In this document: piece after piece, positions 35,240 to 43,439 of the stretch
How positions within the stretch are numbered: the first letter of the stretch is position 1
How the letters are laid out: each line of letters begins with the position of its first letter
Assembly: GCF_008086045.1 (NCBI RefSeq)
Contig: NZ_VSEY01000048.1
Location: 33,728-97,727, forward strand
Direction: 5' to 3'
Origin: Nonomuraea sp. PA05
GTDB lineage: Bacteria > Actinomycetota > Actinomycetes > Streptosporangiales > Streptosporangiaceae
Length of the DNA stretch: 64,000 bases
Position numbers and translations under genes: made by a program
Notes under the pieces: generated by a model
The model's database searches: none
Told to the model about the DNA's origin: nothing
Seen by the model: only the letters and a program-made list of their open reading frames with translations

Positions 35240-36484
35240 GTGACGGCTTCAGACACCCACCGCGCCATAGACGCCGTTTGGCGCATCGAGGCCCCCCGCC
35301 TGATCGCCGGCCTGGCGGGCCTGGTGCGCGACGTCGGCCTGGCCGAGGAGCTGGCGCAGGACGCCCTGGTCGCCGCCCTGGAGCAGTGGCCGGAGTCGGG
35401 CGTGCCGCGCAACCCCGGCGCGTGGCTGATGACGGTCTCCAAGCGCCGCGCCATCGACCTGATCCGCAGGAACGAACGCCTCCAGCGCAACCTCATCGAG
35501 CTGGGCCACCGCCTCGACCTGGAGGAGGAGCCGCCGGAGGTCGACGAGATCGAGGACGACCTGCTGCGGCTGGTGTTCACGGCCTGCCACCCTGCGCTGT
35601 CGATGGAGGCCAGGGTGGCGCTGACGCTGCGGGTGCTGGGCGGCCTGGCCACGGACGAGATCGCGCGGGCGTTCCTGGTGCCGGAGTCGACGGTGGCGCA
35701 GCGCATCGTGCGGGCCAAGCGCACGCTGGCCGACGAGCGGGTGCCGTTCGAGGTGCCGCAGGGCGCGGAGCTGGCCGGGCGGTTGTCGTCGGTGCTGGAG
35801 GTCATCTATCTGATCTTCAACGAGGGGTATTCGGCCACGGCGGGTGACGACTGGATGCGCCCGGGTTTGTGCGAGGACGCGCTGCGGCTGGGCCGGGTGC
35901 TCGCGGGGCTGATGCCGAAGGAGCCCGAGGTGCACGGCCTGGTGGCGCTGATGGAGATCCAGGCCTCGCGTTCGGCCGCCCGGGTGGGGCCGTCCGGCGA
36001 GCCGGTCCTGCTGCTGGAGCAGAACCGTGCCCGGTGGGATCGCCTGCTCATCGGGCGGGGGCTGGCCGCGCTCGACCGGGCCGAGACGTTGTCGGGGGCG
36101 GCGGGGCCGTACACGCTGCAGGCCGCCATCGCCGCCTGTCACGCGCGCGCCGTGACCGCGGAGGAGACCGACTGGGCGCGGATCGCCGGGCTGTACGAGG
36201 AGCTGGCGCGGATGTCGCGTTCGCCCGTCGTGGAGCTCAACCGGGCCGTGGCCCTGTCGATGGCCTACGGGCCGGCGGCCGGGCTGGGGTTGCTGGACCA
36301 GATCGTGGACGAGCCGTCGCTGAAGGGGTATCACCTGCTGCCGAGCGTACGCGGGGATCTGCTGTTCAAGCTGGGGCGGGTGGAGGAGGCGCGGGTGGAG
36401 TTCGAGCGGGCGGCGGGGATGACGCGCAACGCCCGTGAGCGCGCGCTGCTGGCGGAACGGGCCGCCGCCTGCCGCAAGGGGTGA
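35240..36484 (+). CDS. ECF sigma factor, ECF42 type
   Basis: 414 residues from GTG 35240. Region 2 is visible in LAEELAQDALVAALEQWP and GAWLMTVSKRRAIDLIRR, and region 4 in VALTLRVLGGLATDEIARAF with FLVPESTVAQRIVRAKRTL. A long C-terminal helical extension of about 220 residues (ending MTRNARERALLAERAAACR) is characteristic of the ECF42 group, which has no anti-sigma factor and is encoded beside DGPF proteins, as here. The start lacks a strong ribosome site; the gap upstream is repeat-rich. It should drive the DGPF gene and perhaps itself. The inducing signal is unknown. Confidence 0.88.
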   Translation: MTASDTHRAIDAVWRIEAPRLIAGLAGLVRDVGLAEELAQDALVAALEQWPESGVPRNPGAWLMTVSKRRAIDLIRRNERLQRNLIELGHRLDLEEEPPEVDEIEDDLLRLVFTACHPALSMEARVALTLRVLGGLATDEIARAFLVPESTVAQRIVRAKRTLADERVPFEVPQGAELAGRLSSVLEVIYLIFNEGYSATAGDDWMRPGLCEDALRLGRVLAGLMPKEPEVHGLVALMEIQASRSAARVGPSGEPVLLLEQNRARWDRLLIGRGLAALDRAETLSGAAGPYTLQAAIAACHARAVTAEETDWARIAGLYEELARMSRSPVVELNRAVALSMAYGPAAGLGLLDQIVDEPSLKGYHLLPSVRGDLLFKLGRVEEARVEFERAAGMTRNARERALLAERAAACRKG

Positions 36485-36652
36485 AGCCCAGGCCGTCCCT
36501 GGGCGCGCGGGCGTCGCCGAGCCACGAGAGGTACACCTCCACCGCGCCTACGGTAGCCCCTCACGCCCGGTGACATGGCCTCGTGACCGGCGGAAAGGGC
36601 CTGTAGTCCGGGAGACATGCCCTTGATGTGACACGAAACATGCCTGTTGAGG

Positions 36653-36666
36653 TGGGAGCGCTCCCA
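36653..36666. promoter_or_regulatory. CebR operator, distal copy
   Basis: Exact 14-bp palindrome TGGGAGCGCTCCCA, the known CebR box of Streptomyces cellobiose genes. 130 bases upstream of the second copy, which could allow looping by a tetrameric or paired repressor. Confidence 0.9.
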
Positions 36667-36680
36667 ATCGGCTCTTTGGG

Positions 36681-36700
36681 GCTTTTATGCCGATAAAAGC
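36681..36700. promoter_or_regulatory. palindrome GCTTTTAT-N4-ATAAAAGC
   Basis: Perfect 8-bp arms with a 4-base centre, AT-rich against a GC-rich background. Possible protein-binding site or part of an upstream promoter. Does not resemble the CebR box. Confidence 0.5.
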
Positions 36701-36782
36701 GGTTTCTGGTGTCCAAACTGCACCATTGGTAACGGTTACGTTTCGCGGGATTGACGTGCACACCCGCTGAGTGCACCCTTTG

Positions 36783-36796
36783 TGGGAGCGCTCCCA
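36783..36796. promoter_or_regulatory. CebR operator, proximal copy
   Basis: Second exact TGGGAGCGCTCCCA, 70 bases before the cebE start and just downstream of the candidate -35 at 36751, so bound CebR would block the promoter. Cellobiose is the expected inducer. Confidence 0.92.
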
Positions 36797-36866
36797 AAGA
36801 CTCCCACCGCGGCGGAGCGCGTGCCGCGGTGCACTCCCCCAACATTCACCCGAGAAGGGGTCCACC

Positions 36867-38204
36867 ATGATGATCAGCAAGCGTCGCGGCGGTCTCGCCG
36901 CGGCTTCGGCCTTGGCCGCGGTGGCGCTTACCGTCACAGCCTGCGGTTCCGGCAGCACTCCGGAGTCCAGCGCTCCAGCCTCGTCGGCGGCAGCCCAGCC
37001 GGTCACGATCCGGGTCCAGACGTTCGGCGGCGGCGAGAACTTCGGCTACAAGAACGCCGTCGCCAAGTGGAACGCGGAGCACAAGGACATCCAGATCAAG
37101 CACGAGAACCTGACCGACCAGTTCGAGCAGCAGTACTGGCCGCAGATGATCCAGTGGCTGACCTCGGGCTCAGGCGCGGGTGACGTCGTCGGCATCGACG
37201 AGGGCGGCATGGGTCTGGCCAAGGCACGTTCCGAGTGGTGGGCCGACCTGAAGGAGTACGGCCTGGAGTCCCGCAAGGCCGACTTCCCCGCGTGGAAGTG
37301 GGAGAACGGCGTGGCCGCCGACGGCAAGGTGTTCGCCCTGGGCACCGACATCGGCGGCATGAGCCTGTGCTACCGCAAGGACCTGTTCGAGAAGGCCGGT
37401 CTGCCCAGCAACCGCGACGAGGTCAGCGCCCTGTGGCCGACCTGGGACGAGTTCATGACCGTCGGCAAGAAGTTCCAGTCGAAGGTCAAGGACACCAAGT
37501 TCGCTGACGGCACCAACACGCTGTACCAGGTCGTCCTTTACCAGGAGGCGGCCAAGAACGGCAACGTCAGCTACTTCGACACCAGCAACAACCTCATCGT
37601 CGACAAGAACCCGGCGGTGAAGACGGCCTTCGACTTCGCGATGAAGATGAGCCAGCAGGGCATGACCGCCAAGCTGCGCAACTTCACCGACGAGTGGGCG
37701 ACGGGCACCCAGAAGGGCTCGTTCGCCACGGTCGGCTGCCCGTCCTGGATGCTCGGCGTGGTCAGCGGCAACGCCGGCGACGACGGCAAGGGCAAGTGGG
37801 ACGTGGCCGCGGTGCCCGGCGGCGGCGGCAACTGGGGCGGCTCCTGGCTGGCCGTGCCCAAGCAGTCGAAGCACCCGAAGGAAGCGGCGATGGTCGCCGA
37901 CTACCTGACGCAGGCGCAGACCGAGGCGAGCATCTTCACCGACTTCGGCAACATGCCGAGCAACACCAAGTCGCAGCAGGACCCGGCGGTGCAGGGCGCG
38001 AAGAACGAGTTCTTCAACGACGCCCCCATCGGTGAGATCTTCGCCAAGTCGGCGGCGAGCCTCCAGCCGGTCTTCCTCGGTGTGAAGCACGCGCAGGTCA
38101 AGAACGCGGTCGAGTCGGTCATCCAGGGCATGGACGACGGCTCCGTCCCCTACGACAAGGCCTGGCAGCAGCTGGTCGACGACGCGGTGAAGGCCGCGGG
38201 CTAG
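36867..38204 (+). CDS. cebE: cellobiose-binding lipoprotein CebE
   Basis: 445 residues. Signal peptide with lipobox LTVTACGSG (lipidated Cys near residue 25) and a Ser/Ala/Pro linker, then a family 1 solute-binding protein (IRVQTFGGGENFGYKN, VPGGGGNWGGSWLAVPKQ). It captures cellobiose or cello-oligosaccharides. ATG 36867 follows GAAGGGG; earlier in-frame ATGs lack a signal peptide and lie over the operator. First gene of cebEFG-bglC-cebR. The specificity is supported by the CebR boxes and the linked GH1 gene. Confidence 0.93.
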   Translation: MMISKRRGGLAAASALAAVALTVTACGSGSTPESSAPASSAAAQPVTIRVQTFGGGENFGYKNAVAKWNAEHKDIQIKHENLTDQFEQQYWPQMIQWLTSGSGAGDVVGIDEGGMGLAKARSEWWADLKEYGLESRKADFPAWKWENGVAADGKVFALGTDIGGMSLCYRKDLFEKAGLPSNRDEVSALWPTWDEFMTVGKKFQSKVKDTKFADGTNTLYQVVLYQEAAKNGNVSYFDTSNNLIVDKNPAVKTAFDFAMKMSQQGMTAKLRNFTDEWATGTQKGSFATVGCPSWMLGVVSGNAGDDGKGKWDVAAVPGGGGNWGGSWLAVPKQSKHPKEAAMVADYLTQAQTEASIFTDFGNMPSNTKSQQDPAVQGAKNEFFNDAPIGEIFAKSAASLQPVFLGVKHAQVKNAVESVIQGMDDGSVPYDKAWQQLVDDAVKAAG

Positions 38205-38261
38205 TCCTCCCGCCCGGCCCGCCAGCCGCGGGCCGGGCATGTTGCCGCCGAAAGGTCTGTT

Positions 38262-39218
38262 ATGAGCCTCGACACCCTTCCGCGGGCGTCACGGAACACC
38301 CATCGCCGTGAACACCCGCCCGGCCGCCGCTGGCGTTCCAGACTGGACGTCAAGGCGATGCCGTACTTCCTGGTGTCTCCCTACTTCATCCTGTTCGCCG
38401 CCTTCGGGCTCTTCCCGCTGGCCTTCACGCTCTACTACTCGCTCTACGACTACGACCTGACCGGGACCACGGAGTGGGCCGGGCTGGGCAACTACACCGC
38501 GCTGCTCGCCGACGACGACTTCTGGCGCGCCACGGTGAACACGGTGAGCATGTTCCTCATCGCCACCGTCCCCCAGATGCTGCTGGCGCTGTTCCTGGCC
38601 AACGCGCTGAACAAGCACATGAGGTTCCGCCTGCCGATCCGGATGAGCGTGCTGCTGCCGCTGGTCACCTCGGTGGTCGCGGTCGCGGTGGTGTTCACGC
38701 AGCTCTTCGCCCGCGACTGGGGCCTGGTCAACTACGTCCTGGGCCTGTTCGGGGTGGACAACACGAACTGGCGGGCCGAGCGCATCCCCTCGTGGATCGC
38801 GATCGCCACCATGGTCGACTGGCGCTGGACCGGCTACAACGCGATCATCTTCCTGGCCGGCATGCAGACGATCCCGAAGGACCTGTACGAGGCCGCCTCG
38901 ATCGACGGCGCCTCGCGGCGCAGGCAGTTCTGGCAGATCACGCTGCCGATGCTGCGCCCGACCATGATCTTCGTGGTGCTCAACTCCACGATCGGCGGCC
39001 TGACGCTCTTCTCCGAGCCGATGACGTTCTACAACGGCAACCCCGACGGCGGCTCGCAGGGCCAGTTCCAGACGGTGGCCATGTTCGTCTACAAGGAGGC
39101 CTTCCGTGAGTTCGACTACGGCTACGCCTCCGCGGCCGCCTGGCTGCTGTTCCTGCTGATCCTCATCGGAGCGGCGATCAACTTCCTGTTCGTGCGCAGG
39201 ATCGGGGGCACGCGATGA
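38262..39218 (+). CDS. cebF: cellobiose ABC transporter permease CebF
   Basis: 318 residues, MalF-type permease with six membrane segments after a basic cytoplasmic N terminus; first segment FLVSPYFILFAAFGLFPLAF. EAA loop: YEAASIDGASRRRQFWQITL. Pairs with CebG. The ATPase (MsiK type) is not in the operon, as is normal in actinomycetes. Confidence 0.93.
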   Translation: MSLDTLPRASRNTHRREHPPGRRWRSRLDVKAMPYFLVSPYFILFAAFGLFPLAFTLYYSLYDYDLTGTTEWAGLGNYTALLADDDFWRATVNTVSMFLIATVPQMLLALFLANALNKHMRFRLPIRMSVLLPLVTSVVAVAVVFTQLFARDWGLVNYVLGLFGVDNTNWRAERIPSWIAIATMVDWRWTGYNAIIFLAGMQTIPKDLYEAASIDGASRRRQFWQITLPMLRPTMIFVVLNSTIGGLTLFSEPMTFYNGNPDGGSQGQFQTVAMFVYKEAFREFDYGYASAAAWLLFLLILIGAAINFLFVRRIGGTR

Positions 39219-40045
39219 CCGTCTGGAAACCGACCGTCCTGACCAGGGTGCTGCTGGGGCTGGCGATCTTCGTCTCGGCGTTCCCGCTGTACTGGATGCT
39301 GGTCATCGCCTCGCGGACGAACGCCGACGCGGTGGCCTCGCCGCCGAAGTTCCTGCCCGGCGGGAACCTGGGCGACAACATCGTGCGGGTCCTGACCCAC
39401 CCGGAGGCGCAGTTCCTGCTGGGCCTGACGAACTCGTTCATCGTGGCGACCGTCGTCACCGTCTCGGTCATCCTCATCTCGACGCTGGCCGGCTTCGCGT
39501 TCGCGAACCTGAACTTCAAGGGCCGCAACGCGCTGCTGCTGCTGGTGCTGCTGACGATGGCGGTGCCGCTGCAGCAGATGGGCGTGGTGCCGCTCTACCG
39601 GCTGATGGTGAGCCTGGAGTGGACCAACACCCTCAAGGCGGTCATCCTGCCGTACCTGCTCAACGGGTTCGGCGTGTTCCTCATGACGCAGTACACGCGG
39701 CAGTCCGTGCCGATGGAGCTGGTCGAGGCCGCCCGGGTGGACGGCGCCGCCACGCTGCGCATCTGGTGGAACGTCGTGCTGCCCGCCGTGCGGCCCGGCA
39801 TGGCCGTGCTCGGCATCAACACGTTCATGCTCATGTGGAACGACTACATGTGGCCGCTGATCGTGCTCAACCAGGAGAACCCGACCGTGCAGATCGCGAT
39901 CAACGGCCTCAACGCGAGGTTCTCCACGGAGTACTCGTTGATCTTCGCGGGTACGGCGTTGTCCATCATCCCGCTGGTGCTGGTTTTCGTCCTCTTCGGC
40001 CGTCAGATCGTCGGCGGACTCATGGAAGGTGCGGTCAAGGCGTGA
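39215..40045 (+). CDS. cebG: cellobiose ABC transporter permease CebG
   Basis: 276 residues, MalG-type permease with six membrane segments starting VLLGLAIFVSAFPLYWMLVI. EAA loop: VEAARVDGAATLRIWWNVVL. ATG overlaps the cebF stop by 4 bases, and the following gene starts at its own stop, so the three are coupled. Confidence 0.93.
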   Translation: MTVWKPTVLTRVLLGLAIFVSAFPLYWMLVIASRTNADAVASPPKFLPGGNLGDNIVRVLTHPEAQFLLGLTNSFIVATVVTVSVILISTLAGFAFANLNFKGRNALLLLVLLTMAVPLQQMGVVPLYRLMVSLEWTNTLKAVILPYLLNGFGVFLMTQYTRQSVPMELVEAARVDGAATLRIWWNVVLPAVRPGMAVLGINTFMLMWNDYMWPLIVLNQENPTVQIAINGLNARFSTEYSLIFAGTALSIIPLVLVFVLFGRQIVGGLMEGAVKA

Positions 40046-41451
40046 CGACTCAAGAAGAACAGACACGTACCGAGCTGCGCTTCCCCGCGGGCTTCGCGTG
40101 GGGGGCCGCGACGTCGGCGTACCAGATCGAAGGGGCCGTCGCCGAGGACGGGCGCGGCATGTCCATCTGGGACACCTTCACCGCGACGCCGGGCAGGATC
40201 CTCAACGGGCACAACGCGGACGTGGCCATCGACCACTACCACCGCTACCGCGACGACGTCGCCGTCATGGCGGACCTGGGCCTGTCGGCCTACCGGTTCT
40301 CCGTGTCGTGGCCGCGCATCCAGCCGGCCGGTTCCGGCGCGATCAACCTCAAGGGCCTGGACTTCTACAAGCGGCTCTGCGACGAGCTGCGTCAGCACGC
40401 CATCGACCCGTGGCTGACCCTCTACCACTGGGACCTGCCCCAGGCGCTGGAGGACAAGGGCGGCTGGCCCAACCGCGACACGGCCTACCGCTTCGCGGAG
40501 TACGCGGCGGCGGTGCACGACGCGCTCAAGGACTACGTCCACACCTTCAGCACGGTCAACGAGCCATGGTGCGCCGCGTTCCTCGGCTACGCCTCGGGCG
40601 AGCACGCCCCTGGCAGGCGCGAGCCGGAGAACGCGATCAGGGGCGCGCACCACCTCAACCTGGCTCACGGCCTGGCCGTGCAGGCGATGGACGCGCGCAG
40701 AGTCGGCGGCTGCGTGAACCTGTACGCCATCAGCCCGCAGACCGACAGCGAGCGGGACCTGGACGCGGCCCGCCGCATCGACGGCCTGCAGAACCGCTTC
40801 TTCCTGGACGCCCTGCTGCTGGGCCGCTACCCGGAGGACGTGCTGGCGGACCTGCCGTTCGACAAGGACTTCATCGAGCCGGGCGACATGAGAACCATCA
40901 ACGCGCCCATCGACGTGCTGCTCGTCAACTACTACAGCCGCTTCACGGTCTCGGGAGCACCGGGAGGCGCGCAGTCGGCGGCGGCCGCCCCCACGGACTC
41001 GGGTTCCCCGTGGGTGGGCAGCGAGCACGTGTCGTTCGTCAACGGCGGCCGGCCGGTCACCGCGATGGGCTGGGAGATCGACGAGGGCGGCCTGGTGGAG
41101 ATCCTCACCAGGGTGGCGCGGGAGTACCCGCCGATCCCGATGGTCGTCTCGGAGAACGGCGCGGCCTTCGAGGACGTGCTGGACGAGGGCCGCATCCACG
41201 ACCGGGAGCGGCTGGCGTACGTGGAGGCGCACCTGGGCGCCTGCAAGCAGGCCATCGACGCGGGCGTGCCCCTGGAGGGGTATTTCGCCTGGTCGTTGAT
41301 GGACAACTTCGAGTGGGCGTGGGGCTACGGCAAGCGGTTCGGCCTGGTTCGCGTGGACTTCGAGACCCAGGAGCGGCTGGTCAAGGACAGCGCGCTCTGG
41401 TACGCGGAGATCATCCGGCAGAATAGGCGCCATGAACCGACCGACTCTTGA
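40042..41451 (+). CDS. bglC: GH1 beta-glucosidase BglC
   Basis: 469 residues, cytoplasmic GH1. N-terminal FPAGFAWGAATSAYQIEGA signature, acid/base Glu about 174 in STVNEPWCAAF and nucleophile Glu about 371 in MVVSENGAAF; SLMDNFEWAWGYGKRFG forms the aglycone side. It hydrolyses imported cellobiose to glucose. GTG 40042 overlaps the cebG stop by 4 bases. Fourth gene of the operon, as in Streptomyces. Confidence 0.94.
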   Translation: MTTQEEQTRTELRFPAGFAWGAATSAYQIEGAVAEDGRGMSIWDTFTATPGRILNGHNADVAIDHYHRYRDDVAVMADLGLSAYRFSVSWPRIQPAGSGAINLKGLDFYKRLCDELRQHAIDPWLTLYHWDLPQALEDKGGWPNRDTAYRFAEYAAAVHDALKDYVHTFSTVNEPWCAAFLGYASGEHAPGRREPENAIRGAHHLNLAHGLAVQAMDARRVGGCVNLYAISPQTDSERDLDAARRIDGLQNRFFLDALLLGRYPEDVLADLPFDKDFIEPGDMRTINAPIDVLLVNYYSRFTVSGAPGGAQSAAAAPTDSGSPWVGSEHVSFVNGGRPVTAMGWEIDEGGLVEILTRVAREYPPIPMVVSENGAAFEDVLDEGRIHDRERLAYVEAHLGACKQAIDAGVPLEGYFAWSLMDNFEWAWGYGKRFGLVRVDFETQERLVKDSALWYAEIIRQNRRHEPTDS

Positions 41452-42430
41452 GGCAGTCGCGGCTCGGGCCGGGGTAGGCCGGGGCACGGTGTCTAGAGTC
41501 ATCAATGGCTCGCCGAACGTCAGCGCGAAGGCCCGCGAGGCCGTTGAGCTGGCCATCCGCGAGCTGGGCTACGTGCCCAACCGTGCGGCGCGGGCGCTGG
41601 TGACGCGCCGCACGGACACTGTGGCCCTGGTGGTCTCCGAGTCCCAGTTCCGGGTCTTCGACGAGCCGTACTTCGCGGGCACCATCCGCGGCATCGGCTC
41701 GGCGCTGGCCGAGACGGGGTTGCAGCTCATCCTGGCGATGGCGCGCACCCCGGAGGAGCACGCGCGGCTGGAGCACTACCTGACGGGCCAGCACGTCGAC
41801 GGCGTGCTGCTGCTGTCGCTGCACGGCGCCGACCCGCTGCCGGGCAGGCTGGAGGCGATGGGCGTGCCGACCGTGCTGGGCGGCCGTCCCGTCGGCCTCG
41901 ACCCCTACAGCTACGTGGACATGGACAACAGGGCCGGTGCCCGGCAGGCGGTCAAGCACCTGCTGGGGCTGGGCCGCAGGGCGATCGCCGCGATCGCCGG
42001 TTCGCAGGACATGGGCGTGGGTGTCGACCGTCTGTCGGGCTACCGCGACGCGCTGCTGCCGTCGGGCCTGCCGGAGCTGGTGGCCTACGGCGACTTCTCC
42101 GAGCACAGCGGGGCGACCGCGATGCAGGAGCTGCTGCGGGCGCATCCCGGCCTCGACGCCGTGTTCGCCGCGTCCGACCCGATGGCCCTGGGCGCGATGC
42201 GCGTGCTCAAGGCCGCGGGCCGGTCGGTCCCCGGCGACGTGGCGGTGATCGGGTTCGACGACTCCAAGGCGGCGCTGCACGCCGATCCGCCGCTGACCAC
42301 CGTGCACCAGCCGACCGAGGCCATGGGCCGGCAGATGGCGCAGTTGCTGGTGGCCAGGATCAACGGCGAGGAGTTGCGCCAGCCGGTCGTTATCCTCGAC
42401 ACGCACCTGGTGCGCAGGGAATCCGCCTGA
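41432..42430 (+). CDS. cebR: LacI-family repressor CebR
   Basis: 332 residues. N-terminal LacI helix-turn-helix TLEAVAARAGVGRGTVSRVI and hinge helix PNRAARALVTRRT, then a periplasmic-binding-protein-like effector domain. In related actinomycetes CebR represses the ceb operon at TGGGAGCGCTCCCA and is released by cellobiose; both boxes are present upstream of cebE. It overlaps the bglC 3' end by 20 bases, so it is probably co-transcribed and autoregulated through the operon. Confidence 0.93.
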   Translation: MNRPTLEAVAARAGVGRGTVSRVINGSPNVSAKAREAVELAIRELGYVPNRAARALVTRRTDTVALVVSESQFRVFDEPYFAGTIRGIGSALAETGLQLILAMARTPEEHARLEHYLTGQHVDGVLLLSLHGADPLPGRLEAMGVPTVLGGRPVGLDPYSYVDMDNRAGARQAVKHLLGLGRRAIAAIAGSQDMGVGVDRLSGYRDALLPSGLPELVAYGDFSEHSGATAMQELLRAHPGLDAVFAASDPMALGAMRVLKAAGRSVPGDVAVIGFDDSKAALHADPPLTTVHQPTEAMGRQMAQLLVARINGEELRQPVVILDTHLVRRESA

Positions 42431-42440
42431 GAGGGGTGAC

Positions 42441-43439
42441 GTGGACAGCAGGACCAAGCGCCGGTTATCCGACGCCGAGCTCGACGCGCTGGTACGCCGC
42501 GCGGTCGGCACGGGCGTCACGGCCGCCACGGAGCTGACCGACGGCTACGCCAACGCCGTCTGGCGCCTGAAGCTGGACGACGGGCGCGAGGCGGTGCTCA
42601 AGCTGTCTCCCCCGCCCGACCTGGAGCAGCTCAGCTACGAGCGCAACCTGCTGCGCATGGAGGCCGCCGCGATCGGCCTGGCCGCCGCGGCGGGCGTGCC
42701 CGTGGCGGGGCTGCTGCGGGCGGGCTACGACGACCCGGTGCTGGGCGGCGACTACCTGCTGCTGGCCGCGCTCGACGGCGTCTCGTGGAACGACGTCAAG
42801 CCGGACAACCACGCGGAGCTGCGCAGGGAGCTGGGCGGGCATCTGGCCAGGTTCAACGCGGTGACGGGCGAGGTGTTCGGCTACCCGCACGCGGGCATCA
42901 CCGGCGCCACCTGGCGCGAGGCGTTCCTGGCGATGACGGCGGCGCTGCTGGGCGACACCGAGCGGTATCCGACGCCGCTGCCGCTGCCCGCCGCGGAGCT
43001 CCTGGCGGTGTTCGAGGCCGCGGCGCCCGCGCTGGACGAGGTGACGTCGCCGCGGCTGGTGCACTTCGACGTGTGGGCGGGCAACGTCTTCCTCGATCTG
43101 AGCGGGACGCCGCGGATCCAGGCGATCATCGACCACGAGCGGGCCTTCTGGGGCGACCCGCTGGCCGAGTTCGTCACGCCGACGATCTTCGGGGAGCTGG
43201 CGGAGGACGATCCGCTGCTGGCGGGCTACCGCGAGGTGGCTCCGCTGGAGCTGACGGCGGCGGCGCGGACGAGGCTCGACCTCTACCGCGCCTACCTGTA
43301 CCTGATCCTGCTGATCGAGAACGGACCCCGGCAGTACCCGCCGGACGAGTACGCCAGGGTCCGCGATCTCGCTACCGCGTCACTGACGGACGTGCTGGAC
43401 CGCCTCGTACGGCCGTTCGGCGGGCCGGCCGCCGGGTAG
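42441..43439 (+). CDS. APH-type phosphotransferase
   Basis: 332 residues with a kinase-like fold: a nucleotide loop near DGYANAVWRLKLDDGREAVL(K), the catalytic loop LVHFDVWAGNVFLD (HxDxxxxN form) and IIDHERAFWGDPLAEF as the metal-binding Asp segment. Members phosphorylate small molecules such as aminoglycosides, choline, fructosamines or sugars. Placed 10 bases after cebR it could act on a sugar, but this is a guess. GTG 42441. Its last 60 bases overlap the convergent peptidase gene. Confidence 0.78.
   Translation: MDSRTKRRLSDAELDALVRRAVGTGVTAATELTDGYANAVWRLKLDDGREAVLKLSPPPDLEQLSYERNLLRMEAAAIGLAAAAGVPVAGLLRAGYDDPVLGGDYLLLAALDGVSWNDVKPDNHAELRRELGGHLARFNAVTGEVFGYPHAGITGATWREAFLAMTAALLGDTERYPTPLPLPAAELLAVFEAAAPALDEVTSPRLVHFDVWAGNVFLDLSGTPRIQAIIDHERAFWGDPLAEFVTPTIFGELAEDDPLLAGYREVAPLELTAAARTRLDLYRAYLYLILLIENGPRQYPPDEYARVRDLATASLTDVLDRLVRPFGGPAAG

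Larger units (their letters stand above)
36485..36866. other. 382-base intergenic control region of the ceb operon
   Basis: No gene is seen. The region holds two CebR boxes (36653-36666, 36783-36796), an 8-bp-armed palindrome (36681-36700), GTAAC-G-GTTAC (36729-36739), a TTGACG -35 candidate at 36751 and two GTGCAC palindromes at about 36756 and 36770. AT content rises between about 36660 and 36745, as expected of a promoter. A -10 element cannot be fixed with confidence. Confidence 0.7.
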
